Shown: piece by piece, positions 20,503 through 32,023 of the stretch
Layout: every line of letters begins with the position of its first letter
Position numbering within the stretch: position 1 is the first letter of the stretch
Origin: an uncultured Collinsella sp.
Lineage (GTDB): Bacteria; Actinomycetota; Coriobacteriia; Coriobacteriales; Coriobacteriaceae
Length of the DNA: 64,000 nucleotides
NCBI GenBank assembly: GCA_900541695.1
Contig: UQKL01000006.1
Location: 42,317 to 106,316, forward strand
Reading direction: 5' to 3'
Translations under genes and position numbers: made by a program
Notes under the pieces: model-generated
What the model saw: only the letters and a program-made list of their open reading frames with translations
The model's database searches: none
Told to the model about the DNA's origin: nothing

Positions 20503-20639
20503 GTCGGCCCCGGCTGCCCGGCGGCATGCGAAGTCGCCTGCTCGGACAGTCCTGCTCGCACGGAGAGCACATTAAGTGCTCTCCGGCTCGTGCGGAACTC
20601 GCGATCGACTTCGCATGCCGCCGGGCAGCCGGGGCCGAC
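20503..20639. repeat. 137-bp nested palindrome
   Basis: The outer arms 20503-20536 and 20606-20639 are perfect 34-base inverted repeats (GTCGGCCCCGGCTGCC outward, TGCGAAGTCG inward). Inside, GAGAGCAC and GTGCTCTC pair around ATTAA, flanked by GCAC/GTGC. It lies between the gyrA terminator and tRNA-Ile. No T-run follows, so it is not a simple terminator. A mobile palindromic element or a structured RNA are the main options. Confidence 0.85.
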
Positions 20640-20657
20640 GCGAAGTTCAAGATTGTC

Positions 20658-20690
20658 AAAAAAGCGGTCGGCGCGCAGTGCGCCGACCGC
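20658..20690 (-). terminator. Terminator of gyrBA
   Basis: On the minus strand GCGGTCGGCGC and GCGCCGACCGC pair around a short loop and run into TTTTTTGAC, 41 bp after the gyrA stop. Confidence 0.85.
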
Positions 20691-20730
20691 CGATATATGG
20701 GGTCTGATATTTTCTACCAGCTAGGGCCTC

Positions 20731-23472
20731 TTACTCGTCTAGGAGATCCTCTGGCATGTCGTTGCCGTCGCCTAGATCGACAGGGGTTTCTTCGGTGGCA
20801 GAGCCGTCTTCTGTGGCTTCGCCTTCGGGCTTCTCCTTGGCGGCCGTCATGCGGGCTACGGCGCAGATACGGTCGTTGTCGTCGACGGTCATCATCTTGA
20901 CGCCCTGGGTGGCGCGTCCGGTCTGGCTGATCTCGTCGGTCTTAACGCGAATGACCGTCGCGCCTTCCGTCACGATGAACAGCTCGTGCTGTGGGCCCAC
21001 CGTCTTCATGGCCGCGAGGTTGCCCTTACGCTCGGTCATCTGGATGGTATAGACGCCCTGGCCGCCGCGGTTCTGCTCCGGGTAGTCCGCGACCGGTGTG
21101 CGCTTGCCGTAGCCGCGCTCGGTAATGACGAACAGGTCGCCGTTGCCGTTGGTAACCTCCATGCCCAGAACGCTCACGCCGTCCTTCATGCTAATACCGC
21201 GAACGCCGCTGGTGTCGCGGCCGGTGGCACGCACCTGCTCCTCGGAGAACATAATCGCCTTGCCCGCAGTGGTGGCCAGGATGATCTTGTCACCCTCGCG
21301 CACGCGGCGCACGTTCAGCAGTGCGTCGTCGTCGCGCAGATTGATGGCAATGAGTCCATCGCGGCGGCTGCGGTCATACGCGCTCATCACGGTCTTCTTG
21401 ACCATGCCGCTCTTGGTGGCAAACATCAGGTACTCGTCGGCCGGGAACTCGCGGCAGCTGATGACGCTCGCGATCTTCTCGCCGTCCTCAAAGGGCAGCA
21501 GGTTGACAATCGCGGTACCGCGCGCCTGGCGCGTACCCACCGGCAGTTCGTGCACCTTCAGGCGATAGACCTTGCCCTTGCTCGAGAAGAACAGCACATA
21601 CTCGTGCGTGGACGCGATAAACATCTCGTCGATAACGTCATCCTCTTTGAGGTTGACGCCCGACACGCCCTTGCCACCGCGCTTCTGGGCACGGTAGGCA
21701 GCCACCGGGATACGCTTAACGTAGCCGGTGTGGGTGATGGTCACGACCATGTCCTCGTCGGCGATGAGGTCCTCGACATCCAGGTCCTTCTCAACCTGGC
21801 TGATCTCGGTGCGGCGCTTGTCGCCGAACTTCTTGGAGATCTCGCGCATCTCTTCCTTGATGACGCCCAGGATCTTCTCCTCATGCGCCAGCAAGTCCTC
21901 ATAGTAGGCGATGGCGCGACGCAGGCCGTCCAACTCTTCCTGGATCTTGTCGCGCTCCAGGCCGGTCAGGCGGCGCAGCTTCATCTCGAGGATGGCCGTG
22001 GTCTGCTCGGGCGTAAAGCCAAAGAGCTCGATCAGGCGGCTACTGGCCTCGGAGTCGGTCTGCGAGGAGCGGATAATGCTAATGACCTCGTCGATATGGT
22101 CGAGGGCCATCAGGTAACCCTCAAGGATATGCGCGCGGGCCTGGGCCTTCTTGAGGTCAAAACGAGTGCGGCGGGTGACGACATCGACCTGGTGGTCGAT
22201 ATAGTGCTGCAGCATCTCGCGCAGGCTCAGGCATTTGGGCACGCCGTTGACGAGCGCCAAGTTGTTGGCGCCAAAGGTCGTCTGCAGCGAGGTGTACTTG
22301 TACAGATTGTTGAGCACAACCTGTGGGATAACACCCTTCTTGAGCTCGATGACCAGGCGGATGCCCTTCTGGTTGGACTCATCGCGCATGTCCGAGATGC
22401 CCTCGATGCGCTTGTCGTTGACGAGTTGGGCGATCTTCTCCTGCAGGGTGCCCTTGTTGACCATGTAGGGGATCTCGGTAAAGACCAGGCGGCTGCGGCC
22501 GGTCTTGGTGGACTCCACATGAGCCTTGGCGCGCACGGTGATGGAGCCGCGTCCGGTCTCGTAACTCTGTTTGATGCCGGCACTGCCCATGATGATGGCG
22601 CCGGTGGGGAAGTCCGGACCGGGCATGATCTGCATGAGCTCGTCGACGGTGGCATCGGGATTGTCGATCAGGTAGCAGGTTGCCTCGATCGCCTCGGTGA
22701 GGTTGTGCGGGGCGATGTTGGTGGCCATGCCGACGGCGATGCCTTGGCTGCCGTTGACCAGCAGGTTGGGGAAGCGTGCGGGCAGTGCCACGGGCTCGGC
22801 GAGTGACTCGTCGTAGTTGGGCTGCCAGTCGACGGTATCCTTCTGCAGGTCACGCAGCAGCTCCATGGCGGGCTTTGCCAGGCGGCTCTCGGTGTAACGC
22901 ATGGCGGCTGCGCCGTCGCCATCGATGTTGCCGAAGTTGCCGTGGCCGTCGATGAGCGGCGTGCGCATGGAGAACCACTGCGCCAGTCGGACCATGGCCT
23001 CGTAGACCGCGGAGTCACCGTGCGGATGGTACTTGCCGATAACTTCGCCGACCGTCCAGGCCGACTTCTTGTGTGGGCGGTTGGGGTAGATGCCGCTCTC
23101 GTTCATCGCGTACAGAATGCGGCGGTGAACCGGCTTTAGGCCGTCGCGCACGTCCGGCAGGGCGCGCGCCGTGATGACCGACATCGAATACTCGATGAAC
23201 GACTGCTTCATCTCACGGCCGAACTCCGAGATTTGGAGCTGGCCGCCGTTGATATCCTCGCCGGCCGAGGCGCCACGGTCGACTTCGCCAAAGCTCTCCT
23301 CGAGCTCACCGTCGTCGTCCTCTTCCTCATCATCATCGGCATCGGGGTTATAGGCGTCCGGATCGCCGTCCTCGCCCTGCTCAGCACGGGCAAGCAGGCG
23401 TTTCAGATCATCGGGCATACCGGCGTCGCCGCCCTCGTCCATACCCTCGTTGTTGTTGATATCGTCTGCCAC
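20731..23472 (-). CDS. gyrA: DNA gyrase subunit A
   Basis: GyrA breaks and rejoins DNA in the gyrase tetramer. The catalytic Tyr is in AAAMRYTE (about residue 193). The quinolone-determining region reads [17 protein letters not shown], with Ser and Glu at the positions where resistance changes occur, the sensitive-type state of Gram-positives. The C-terminal beta-pinwheel contains the GyrA-box-like motif QKRGGKG. The start is GTG at 23472 after GGAGG. Unusually, about 77 very acidic residues (Asp/Glu runs) precede the normal start of the domain, giving 913 residues against the usual 820-880. Confidence 0.98.
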   Translation of the reverse strand: MADDINNNEGMDEGGDAGMPDDLKRLLARAEQGEDGDPDAYNPDADDDEEEDDDGELEESFGEVDRGASAGEDINGGQLQISEFGREMKQSFIEYSMSVITARALPDVRDGLKPVHRRILYAMNESGIYPNRPHKKSAWTVGEVIGKYHPHGDSAVYEAMVRLAQWFSMRTPLIDGHGNFGNIDGDGAAAMRYTESRLAKPAMELLRDLQKDTVDWQPNYDESLAEPVALPARFPNLLVNGSQGIAVGMATNIAPHNLTEAIEATCYLIDNPDATVDELMQIMPGPDFPTGAIIMGSAGIKQSYETGRGSITVRAKAHVESTKTGRSRLVFTEIPYMVNKGTLQEKIAQLVNDKRIEGISDMRDESNQKGIRLVIELKKGVIPQVVLNNLYKYTSLQTTFGANNLALVNGVPKCLSLREMLQHYIDHQVDVVTRRTRFDLKKAQARAHILEGYLMALDHIDEVISIIRSSQTDSEASSRLIELFGFTPEQTTAILEMKLRRLTGLERDKIQEELDGLRRAIAYYEDLLAHEEKILGVIKEEMREISKKFGDKRRTEISQVEKDLDVEDLIADEDMVVTITHTGYVKRIPVAAYRAQKRGGKGVSGVNLKEDDVIDEMFIASTHEYVLFFSSKGKVYRLKVHELPVGTRQARGTAIVNLLPFEDGEKIASVISCREFPADEYLMFATKSGMVKKTVMSAYDRSRRDGLIAINLRDDDALLNVRRVREGDKIILATTAGKAIMFSEEQVRATGRDTSGVRGISMKDGVSVLGMEVTNGNGDLFVITERGYGKRTPVADYPEQNRGGQGVYTIQMTERKGNLAAMKTVGPQHELFIVTEGATVIRVKTDEISQTGRATQGVKMMTVDDNDRICAVARMTAAKEKPEGEATEDGSATEETPVDLGDGNDMPEDLLDE

Positions 23473-23483
23473 GTTACCTCCTT

Positions 23484-25562
<2,079 letters not shown>

Positions 25563-25566
<4 letters not shown>

Positions 25567-25594
25567 AAAATACCCTCGGGAGCGAGGGTATTTG
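25563..25594 (-). terminator. Terminator of the recF-dciA unit
   Basis: On the minus strand ATACCCTCG and CGAGGGTAT pair around CTCC and are followed by TTTTTTTACG. It separates dciA from gyrBA. Confidence 0.85.
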
Positions 25595-25619
25595 GCTCTA
25601 CAAGGCTACCAGATGCGAT

Positions 25620-26183
25620 TTAAGGCTCTTTCTCGCTTTGCACGCCCTTGGCCCACTCGGCACTGGCTCTCATGGCATTCTCGAGGGCCTCGCGCAGTTT
25701 TTGGTCTTCGATGGGCGCCACTTGGCGCTCGATCTCGCCGCGTTCGGCTTCGCTTAGATCGGCGTGCGGAACCGGCGGTCGCTCGGTCACGGCCGGGCGC
25801 AGGCGCTCCTTGGCAGCCGGCGGCGTGTGACCGGGCGCGGTCGTTTTGAACACCAGGCCGTCCACATGCGCGCCGGCCCGCTCCATGCGCGCCCGGATGA
25901 TCTCGCGCAGCAGCGTCATCTCCTGCGTCCACGAGGGCGAATCGAGATACACCAGCAGCTCATTGGACTCGGGCAGGTAGCGCAGGCCCGTCACGTGGCG
26001 TCCCTCGCGCGTGCCCGAGCACACCGCATTCCAGGCACGATAGACCGCGCGCGACTCCTCGGCAGCCTCCATTTGCGCGCGGCGCTCAGGTGTCGCGGCC
26101 GCCAGGATGCGCTGACGCTCGGCATCCAAAAAGCCGCCAAAGGCAACCGTTCCGTTCTCGCGCTCGTAATTAGCACGCCTCAC
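25620..26183 (-). CDS. dciA: DciA-like protein (DUF721), putative DnaB helicase loader
   Basis: The segment VCSGTREGRHVTGLRYLPESNELLVYLDSPSWTQEMTLL has the DUF721 KH-like pattern, with W and the hydrophobic stretch after LDS. DciA interacts with DnaB and is the loader in bacteria without DnaC or DnaI. The GTG at 26183 lies inside the end of recF (14-base overlap), indicating translational coupling. The C-terminal 70 residues are charged and variable. The gene order recF-dciA-gyrB is common in actinobacteria. Confidence 0.85.
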   Translation of the reverse strand: MRRANYERENGTVAFGGFLDAERQRILAAATPERRAQMEAAEESRAVYRAWNAVCSGTREGRHVTGLRYLPESNELLVYLDSPSWTQEMTLLREIIRARMERAGAHVDGLVFKTTAPGHTPPAAKERLRPAVTERPPVPHADLSEAERGEIERQVAPIEDQKLREALENAMRASAEWAKGVQSEKEP

Positions 26184-27276
26184 CCATGCTCACCACCTTG
26201 GCTCGTTCAAGCAGGTCATCAGTAAAGTACCCCAAGTTGGTGGTGGTTATGACCGTCTGGATGTCATCACCGATCAGCTGCAGAAAAGCGCCTCGGCGCC
26301 CGACATCGAGCTCGCTCATCACGTCGTCCAAAAGCAGCAGTGGCGCGGTGCCCAGGATATCGCGCGCCACGGCCACTTCTGCCACCTTCCAGGCAAGCAC
26401 CAGCGTTCGCTGCTGCCCTTGGCTGGCAAACGAACGGGCAGATCGACCCGCAACGGTAAACTCAATCTCGTCGCGATGCGGACCCACAAGCGTCACGCCG
26501 CGGCGCATCTCCTCATCGGCACGCTCATCGAGGGCCGCGAGCATATGCTCGTACGCCCAGCCCTTAAGTTCCTCGCGCCCCTCGGTTTGAGGCAAATCCC
26601 CCAGTGTGGACACATAGGACACGCCTGCGTCCTCACCGGACGCCACCTGCCCATACGCGGCGCGCACATGGCCCGCCAGTCGGTCGAGCAGGGCCAAACG
26701 ATGCACGAGCAGGGCGGACCCGGCGCGAGCGATGGAGTCATTCCATGCGCCGAGCATCTCGCGGCAGCACCAGGACTCCTTGAGCAGGGCGTTGCGCTGC
26801 GTCACGCAACGCCCGTAGGTGCTCGCCAGGTCGGCGTAACGAGCGCTCAGTTGCACGCCAAAGTCGTCGAGGGCGGCCCGACGCACGCTGGCACCGCGTT
26901 TGACCATATCCAGATGATCGGGGCAAAAAAGCACGCTCGGCAAAACCCCGCGCACGCCGGCGGCCGAACATCTCTTGCCGTTACGGCTAAACGAGCGCTT
27001 GCCGTCCTCAACGCCCAGCCCCATATCGAGCACGCGGCCATCGCCCTCGAGTCTCAACTCGAGCCTGCACGAGCCCGTGCCGTCGTGCACGAGCTCGGTA
27101 GCGGTGGGATGCCTAAACGAGGCGCCGCTCGTCAAAAGCTGCAGCGCCTCTATAAGGTTGGTCTTTCCCGCCGCGTTGGGTCCCGCAAGCACCGTCACGC
27201 CTTCGTCCAGGTCAAGACGGTAGCTATCGAAACTGCGGTAGCGCGCGACGGAAAGGTTGCGGGCAAACATGGTCAT
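26170..27276 (-). CDS. recF: DNA replication and repair protein RecF
   Basis: RecF helps load RecA on gapped DNA. Walker A is GPNAAGKTNLIEAL (about residues 32-45), the signature is FASQGQQRTLVLAWKVAEV, and Walker B is PLLLLDDVMSELD. Length 368 is normal. The start is among two ATGs two codons apart near 27276; no clear ribosome binding site precedes either, so translation may be coupled to dnaN, whose stop is 9 bp upstream. Confidence 0.97.
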   Translation of the reverse strand: MTMFARNLSVARYRSFDSYRLDLDEGVTVLAGPNAAGKTNLIEALQLLTSGASFRHPTATELVHDGTGSCRLELRLEGDGRVLDMGLGVEDGKRSFSRNGKRCSAAGVRGVLPSVLFCPDHLDMVKRGASVRRAALDDFGVQLSARYADLASTYGRCVTQRNALLKESWCCREMLGAWNDSIARAGSALLVHRLALLDRLAGHVRAAYGQVASGEDAGVSYVSTLGDLPQTEGREELKGWAYEHMLAALDERADEEMRRGVTLVGPHRDEIEFTVAGRSARSFASQGQQRTLVLAWKVAEVAVARDILGTAPLLLLDDVMSELDVGRRGAFLQLIGDDIQTVITTTNLGYFTDDLLERAKVVSMGEAC

Positions 27277-27285
27277 GGCGCAGCG

Positions 27286-28389
27286 CTAGATGCGAACCGG
27301 CATGACCAGGTACAGATAGTTGATCTTGTCGTAGGACTTAAAGATACCCGCCTGCGAGTAGCTCTTGAGCTCCAGCGTGATCTCCTTCTCCTTGGATAGG
27401 GCATTGAGGCAGCCAAAGATGTAGTGGTAGTTAAAGGCGATGGTGCCCGACTCGCCCTCGGCCTCGACATCGATTGTCTCCTGCGCCAGATCCTGGTCAT
27501 TGGAGATGGAGGACAGGCCCATCTGGCCGTTCTCGACATCGATCTCGAACTTGACTGCGGGGTTCGCGCTCGCGATGACCGCCACGCGCTTGAGGGCGGC
27601 ATTAAAAGCCGCCACGTCGATCTTGACGCTCGTCACGCACGAATCGGGGATGAGCTGCTTGTAGTTGGGGTACACGCCCTCGATACGGCGCGACACGTAG
27701 GTGGTGTTGCCGGCCTCAAAGACAACCTGGGTGTCCGCGGCGCCGATCATGATGGTCGCCTGGCTGGCCATGATGCTCAGGGCGTCGTTGAAGGCGTCGG
27801 CCGGAACGTTGAGCTCAAAGGACCCCTCGAGCGTCGAGGTCTCGACCTGGGTGTCGCATACAGCCAGACGGAAGGAGTCGGTTGCCACCAGGCGCACGGT
27901 GTTGTTCTCGACCTTCATGTGCACGCCGCCCAGGATGGGGCGGGCCTTATCGGTCGAAGTGACGCGCCACACGCGGCCGACCATCTCGGACAGGATATCG
28001 GTCGGGAGCTCCACCGCACTTTCGATGGCATAGGCGGGGAACTCGGGGAAATCGTTGGCGTCGAGCGTGTTGAGGCGGAAGGAGCTCTTCTCGCATCCGA
28101 TCAGCACCTGACGCTCCGAGAGCTCAAAGGTAACCGGGGCGTCGGGAAGGGTCTTCGTAATGTTCGAGAGCATCTTGCAGGGAATCACCATCTCGCCCTC
28201 TTCTTCGACATGCGCGGCAATGCGATGACGAATCGAGATGGTGTAGTTAGAGGTTTGGAATTCCAAGATGCCGTCCTGCGCCTTAACGAGCACGCCCGAC
28301 AGGATGGGAAGAGTAGATGCCGAAGCGACGCCTTTCATAACGACGCCGATGGCTTGCGTGAGCGAGCTTTGGCTGACGGTGAACTTCAT
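27286..28389 (-). CDS. dnaN: DNA polymerase III sliding clamp (beta)
   Basis: The protein begins MKFTVSQSSLTQAIGVVMKGV and ends in the C-terminal clamp motif YLVMPVRI. Three repeated beta-clamp domains fill 367 residues, the normal length. The gene follows dnaA with a 238-bp gap that carries part of the proposed origin. Confidence 0.98.
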   Translation of the reverse strand: MKFTVSQSSLTQAIGVVMKGVASASTLPILSGVLVKAQDGILEFQTSNYTISIRHRIAAHVEEEGEMVIPCKMLSNITKTLPDAPVTFELSERQVLIGCEKSSFRLNTLDANDFPEFPAYAIESAVELPTDILSEMVGRVWRVTSTDKARPILGGVHMKVENNTVRLVATDSFRLAVCDTQVETSTLEGSFELNVPADAFNDALSIMASQATIMIGAADTQVVFEAGNTTYVSRRIEGVYPNYKQLIPDSCVTSVKIDVAAFNAALKRVAVIASANPAVKFEIDVENGQMGLSSISNDQDLAQETIDVEAEGESGTIAFNYHYIFGCLNALSKEKEITLELKSYSQAGIFKSYDKINYLYLVMPVRI

Positions 28390-28627
28390 CTTTTAATACC
28401 TTTCTATAGATATAAATATCTTAATAATAGTAATAGCACTGACGAAACTGTTGATTACTCCCAAAAGCGCTGGTCAACCCCAAAAAGAGAATCGACAGCG
28501 CCCTGTGCGCAACCGACCGTGTTTTCCACGTTCAAAACCTGCGGAAAACTTTTCATCGCCTTGTGGCGAGTTTTAGACATGTTATGCCCGGCGTTTCGAC
28601 AAGTTTTCAACAGGTGTCTCTATTTCC
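28390..28627. other. oriC: Proposed origin subregion 1 (dnaA-dnaN gap)
   Basis: The gap contains TTTTCAACA (28604-28612), TTTTCCACG (28522-28530), TTTCGACAA (28594-28602) and TGTTGATTA (28449-28457), which resemble DnaA boxes, and an A/T-rich stretch (28399-28436) ending in TAA-TAA-TAG-TAA-TAG triplets. The module TTTCGACAA-N-TTTTCAA recurs at 31742. Position between dnaA and dnaN and the strand switch of genes support an origin role; box affinities are not known. Confidence 0.55.
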
Positions 28628-30334
28628 CTACGAGCGCAGTGTAATTTTATCTCGCAGCGATTTGAGATCCTCGGTTATGGTGCGGTCTTCCTGAATCATC
28701 TTCTGAACCTTTTTATAGCTCGTACTGACGGTTGAGTGGTTGCGGTTGCCAAACTCCGCGCCCACCGCCGTAGTCGTCATCTCGCACATCTCGATGGCCA
28801 GATATATGGCGATATGGCGGGCTTTGGCTATGTTGGCGTTGCGGCGCGGGCCGATGAGTTCCTCGTGCGTCACGCCGTACTGCTCTTCAATGACAGACTG
28901 GACCGTCTGCACGTTGATCTTTTTGGCCGACGTATCGAAGTACTGGCTTGCGATGGCGTCGATGTCGTCGAAACTGAGCTCGCTGCCCTCGCGTTCGCGG
29001 TCTCCTGCCTCGCCGGCGCAGCGTTCGCAGAAGCTCTCGAGTTCGCGGATGTTGGTTCCCGAGACTTCTGCCATGTGCTTAAAGTGCTCGTCGGTCAGAT
29101 GCCCACCATCGCCGCCATAGGCCGCCAGCAGCGAGTCGTCACCCGCCTCGGGTGCGGCGGCTATCGTGTTCTCGTAGTAGCGCTGCAAGATCTTGTATTT
29201 CATCTCGTAGCTGGGCTCCGCCACCAAACAGAGCATACCGGCATTAAAACGGCTGGTAAGGCGCTCGTCCATGCTCAGGTCTTTGGGCGCACGGTCGGCT
29301 GCGATGACGACTTTTTTGTTGTTGCGGATAAACTCGTCCATGAGCTGGAAGAAGTAGTCCACGCTCGCGCGCTTGCCGATGATGTTTTGAATGTCGTCGA
29401 TGATGAGCACGTCCACGTCGTGGTATGCCTGCATGATGGGGGCGTTGCTCTTCTTTTGGCGGTCGAACTCCGTCATCAGGTCATCGAGGTACGCCTGTGA
29501 GTTGGCGTACTTTACCTTGATCTCGGGCGACTTTTCGGCGAGCTCGTTTTTGATGGCGAGCAGCAGATGGGTCTTGCCCAGCCCCGATTTGCCATAGATG
29601 AACAGGGATGTGCATGTGCCGCGTTCGTCCGCGAGCGCGGCAAACTTGAGGGCTGAGCGATAGGCATGGCTGTTTTCTGGGCCGTAGACAAAGTTTTCGA
29701 AGGTGAATTTCGAGTTGGCCGCGAGCGGCGCGCCGTCGGTGTTCTGCTCGATCGGTGCCGCAGCTGCGGGGACGCTCATGGGCGATGTGGAGGCTGGTTT
29801 TGCACTCTTTGCAGGCGCCTCGCCTTTCATCTGGTTCATCATGCGGCGGAAATCGTCGGCCGAAAGCGTGTTTTTGATTGCGATGCCCGAATCCTCGCCC
29901 GGTGTTGCGTCGTGCGCGATAGGCATGTGCGTGGCAGCGGACATGGGGACCGCCGGCGTCGAGACGGTGGGCATGGTTTCACGGGAAACATCGCCGATTT
30001 GATGCTCGGGAGCCGACACTGTGGTGGTAGCTGGCGCCGCCGGGGGAACGACGGGTGCCGCGGGTGCGGCGTTATCTGCCGCGGAGCCCTGTGGTGCCAC
30101 GATGTTGAGCGCAATCGGTGCAAAGGCGATCTCTTCCAGGTACGCCTCGATGGTCGGCTGATGCTTTTTGAGCTGAGCGATGGCAAATCGTGAGGGGGCC
30201 TCAATCGTCAAGGTGTCCTCGGTCAGGCTCACAGCACGCGATTGCCCCAGCATGTTGATGAGGCGCGCATCTTGGCCGTCGCGCTGACAAAAGGCGATGG
30301 CATCCCCCAGGATGATGCTTGCTTCCTCGTCCAC
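28628..30334 (-). CDS. dnaA: Chromosomal replication initiator DnaA
   Basis: Domain III shows FIYGKSGLGKTHLLLA (about 246-261), VLIIDDIQ and the sensor region; domain IV ends with the DNA-binding helix-turn-helix VGAEFGNRNHSTV. Domain I is at the N terminus. Domain II (about 85-205) is an unusually long disordered Ala/Pro/Thr/Met linker, making the protein 568 residues. Start is GTG at 30334 with GGGAGA ahead, 15 bp after the stop of the HATPase/winged-helix gene, so the two are probably co-transcribed. Its coding sequence contains a parS-like site (29975-29990). Confidence 0.98.
   Translation of the reverse strand: MDEEASIILGDAIAFCQRDGQDARLINMLGQSRAVSLTEDTLTIEAPSRFAIAQLKKHQPTIEAYLEEIAFAPIALNIVAPQGSAADNAAPAAPVVPPAAPATTTVSAPEHQIGDVSRETMPTVSTPAVPMSAATHMPIAHDATPGEDSGIAIKNTLSADDFRRMMNQMKGEAPAKSAKPASTSPMSVPAAAAPIEQNTDGAPLAANSKFTFENFVYGPENSHAYRSALKFAALADERGTCTSLFIYGKSGLGKTHLLLAIKNELAEKSPEIKVKYANSQAYLDDLMTEFDRQKKSNAPIMQAYHDVDVLIIDDIQNIIGKRASVDYFFQLMDEFIRNNKKVVIAADRAPKDLSMDERLTSRFNAGMLCLVAEPSYEMKYKILQRYYENTIAAAPEAGDDSLLAAYGGDGGHLTDEHFKHMAEVSGTNIRELESFCERCAGEAGDREREGSELSFDDIDAIASQYFDTSAKKINVQTVQSVIEEQYGVTHEELIGPRRNANIAKARHIAIYLAIEMCEMTTTAVGAEFGNRNHSTVSTSYKKVQKMIQEDRTITEDLKSLRDKITLRS
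29975..29990. promoter_or_regulatory. parS-like site inside dnaA
   Basis: GGTTTCACGGGAAACA matches the canonical parS (TGTTTCACGTGAAACA) at 14 of 16 positions. Whether ParB binds it is unknown. Confidence 0.35.
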
Positions 30335-30349
30335 TGTCTCTCCCGTTCC

Positions 30350-31678
30350 TTAAGCTTGGGCCCGCACGCGAGCGCTTCCGATTTCGGTCAGATGGTATTT
30401 CTGCCCATGTTTGACTATCAAGCCCGTCTGCGCCAAATCGTTGAGCGTGCGCGACCAGGTGGGTGCAGAGTTTCCAAACGCCCGCGCCAAGTCCGTCGCG
30501 CCGCACTCTTGATGTTGGGCCAGATACCCTAATGCAGCGTTGCCGCGTTCGCTTATAAACACGTCCGACTGCGGTTGTGCGTATTGATTCGCCGCATTAG
30601 GATACATCATTTGAGCTGCTGGTTGTTGAGAACTCTGCATGGGCGGCATCTGCTGTTGAAAACTTTGCGGCCACTGTTGGTAAGGCTGCGGCGGCATCTG
30701 CTGAGTCCAGGGGTTGAGGTTTCCCTGCGGCATCTGCTGATACGGCTGCTGGTACGGCTGAGGATACTGCTGTGGATACGGCTGGGCATATCCCTGCTGC
30801 GGCATATATTGGGGAGGATACCCTTGTGGGTACGGTTGGTAGCCCATTTGCGCGACGTTTGGCATGGCCGCCGTCTGCTGCACGGCGCCTGTGTCCGGGT
30901 CTGCCGAGCCTATCCCCTCCGGCATGTTTTGCACTGGGTTGCCCAGCGGTGTCTGGGGGTCTTGCATGGGAAAACTTCCAGGCTGCTGCATCTGCTGCGC
31001 CACGGGCTGCTGTGCAAACGTGCTGGATAGGGGATACGCCGGCTGCTCCGTCTCGGGGCGCACGGCGGCCCCTCGCCCTCCGGCGCGCTCGATTTCCTGT
31101 ACGCGCTTGGGATTCAGGCTTACCGTGACCACGGTGCCGTTGCCCATGTTGTCCTCGATGGATACAGCGCCGCCGGCGTTTTCCAGGTACTCCTGCACCA
31201 TGGGAAACCCGGCTCCGGTTCCGCGGATGTATCGTTTCATGTTGCTGTTTGCGCTGGTAACGCCAAATTCGAACGCGCGCTCCTTGTCGTCGATCCCCGG
31301 TCCCTGGTCTGCGAATCGGATGGTGTCGCCGCCGTCTAGGATCGAGATGATGGGCTCTGCAAAGTGGGCGTGGATAAAGTTTTCGACAATCTCGCGGATA
31401 ACCATGAGCGAGATGTGCCCGCCCTGTTCTTTCATGCACTGGTAGACGGTGTTGGTTGTCTCTTCCAGATAGGTGCGCACGTCCTTAGGTTCGATGACGA
31501 TGACGCGCGGCGTCGACAGCATGTCGTCATAGACCGCGATGCGTGCGGCATACATGGCAGCCTGCGTTTTCGCAGCGGCCTGCTCTTCCTCGCCACGCTT
31601 TTCGCGCACGCCGGTGATGTGCTCGTTGTCGGGTGCCGGGTCTCCGGAATCGACCATGGTGTAAAAGTCGTCAGACAT
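30350..31678 (-). CDS. HATPase-domain protein with Gln/Pro/Tyr-rich linker and C-terminal winged helix
   Basis: In this 442-residue protein, residues about 85-190 form a GHKL ATPase of the anti-sigma/serine-kinase kind: N-box REIVENFIHAHF (95-106), G1 box FADQGPGIDD (122-131), G2 RGTGAGFPMVQEYL (152-165). About 165 residues very rich in Gln, Pro, Tyr and Met follow (205-370). The end (about 374-440) looks like a winged helix-turn-helix (ATDLARAFGNSAPTWSRTLNDLA, then LIVKHGQKYHLTEIG). This combination immediately upstream of dnaA and inside the origin suggests a regulator of initiation or of the dnaA unit; that role is inference. Confidence 0.8.
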   Translation of the reverse strand: MSDDFYTMVDSGDPAPDNEHITGVREKRGEEEQAAAKTQAAMYAARIAVYDDMLSTPRVIVIEPKDVRTYLEETTNTVYQCMKEQGGHISLMVIREIVENFIHAHFAEPIISILDGGDTIRFADQGPGIDDKERAFEFGVTSANSNMKRYIRGTGAGFPMVQEYLENAGGAVSIEDNMGNGTVVTVSLNPKRVQEIERAGGRGAAVRPETEQPAYPLSSTFAQQPVAQQMQQPGSFPMQDPQTPLGNPVQNMPEGIGSADPDTGAVQQTAAMPNVAQMGYQPYPQGYPPQYMPQQGYAQPYPQQYPQPYQQPYQQMPQGNLNPWTQQMPPQPYQQWPQSFQQQMPPMQSSQQPAAQMMYPNAANQYAQPQSDVFISERGNAALGYLAQHQECGATDLARAFGNSAPTWSRTLNDLAQTGLIVKHGQKYHLTEIGSARVRAQA

Positions 31679-32023
31679 GCCGCTCGCAATCTTTCAAAAG
31701 GTTTCGAACAAATAGTAGCTCACTGTGCAATGTTTCTCATCTTTCGACAACTTTTCAAAACCTGTTGAAAACTTTGGAAAACGGGCGAAAAGTTCTCAAC
31801 ATTGCCAACATGACCTGTTGAAAACTCGATGAAATATCGTGAAAAGTTGCCATGTACCGCTAAATCGAGCTTGGCTTATGGGGGAACCGTGTGAACTGCG
31901 CAACCTTTTACCTTTGATTTCTTGACATTTGAACATTGATTTCCCTACAATCTTCAAGCTCACGTGTCTATATCTGCGTCCGCGCCCCCGCGGACACTCG
32001 AAATGCAGCAGGAGGAACTTAAG
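31679..32023. other. oriC: Proposed origin subregion 2 (HATPase gene-rpmH gap)
   Basis: These 345 bp between divergent genes contain TGTTGAAAA at 31763-31771 and 31816-31824 (reverse complement of TTTTCAACA), TTCTCAACA at 31793-31801, TTTCGACAA at 31742-31750 and TTTTCAAAA at 31752-31760. Repeats of one 9-mer family in both orientations are what DnaA-box clusters look like. The right part should hold the divergent promoters of rpmH and of the HATPase-dnaA unit. Confidence 0.6.
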
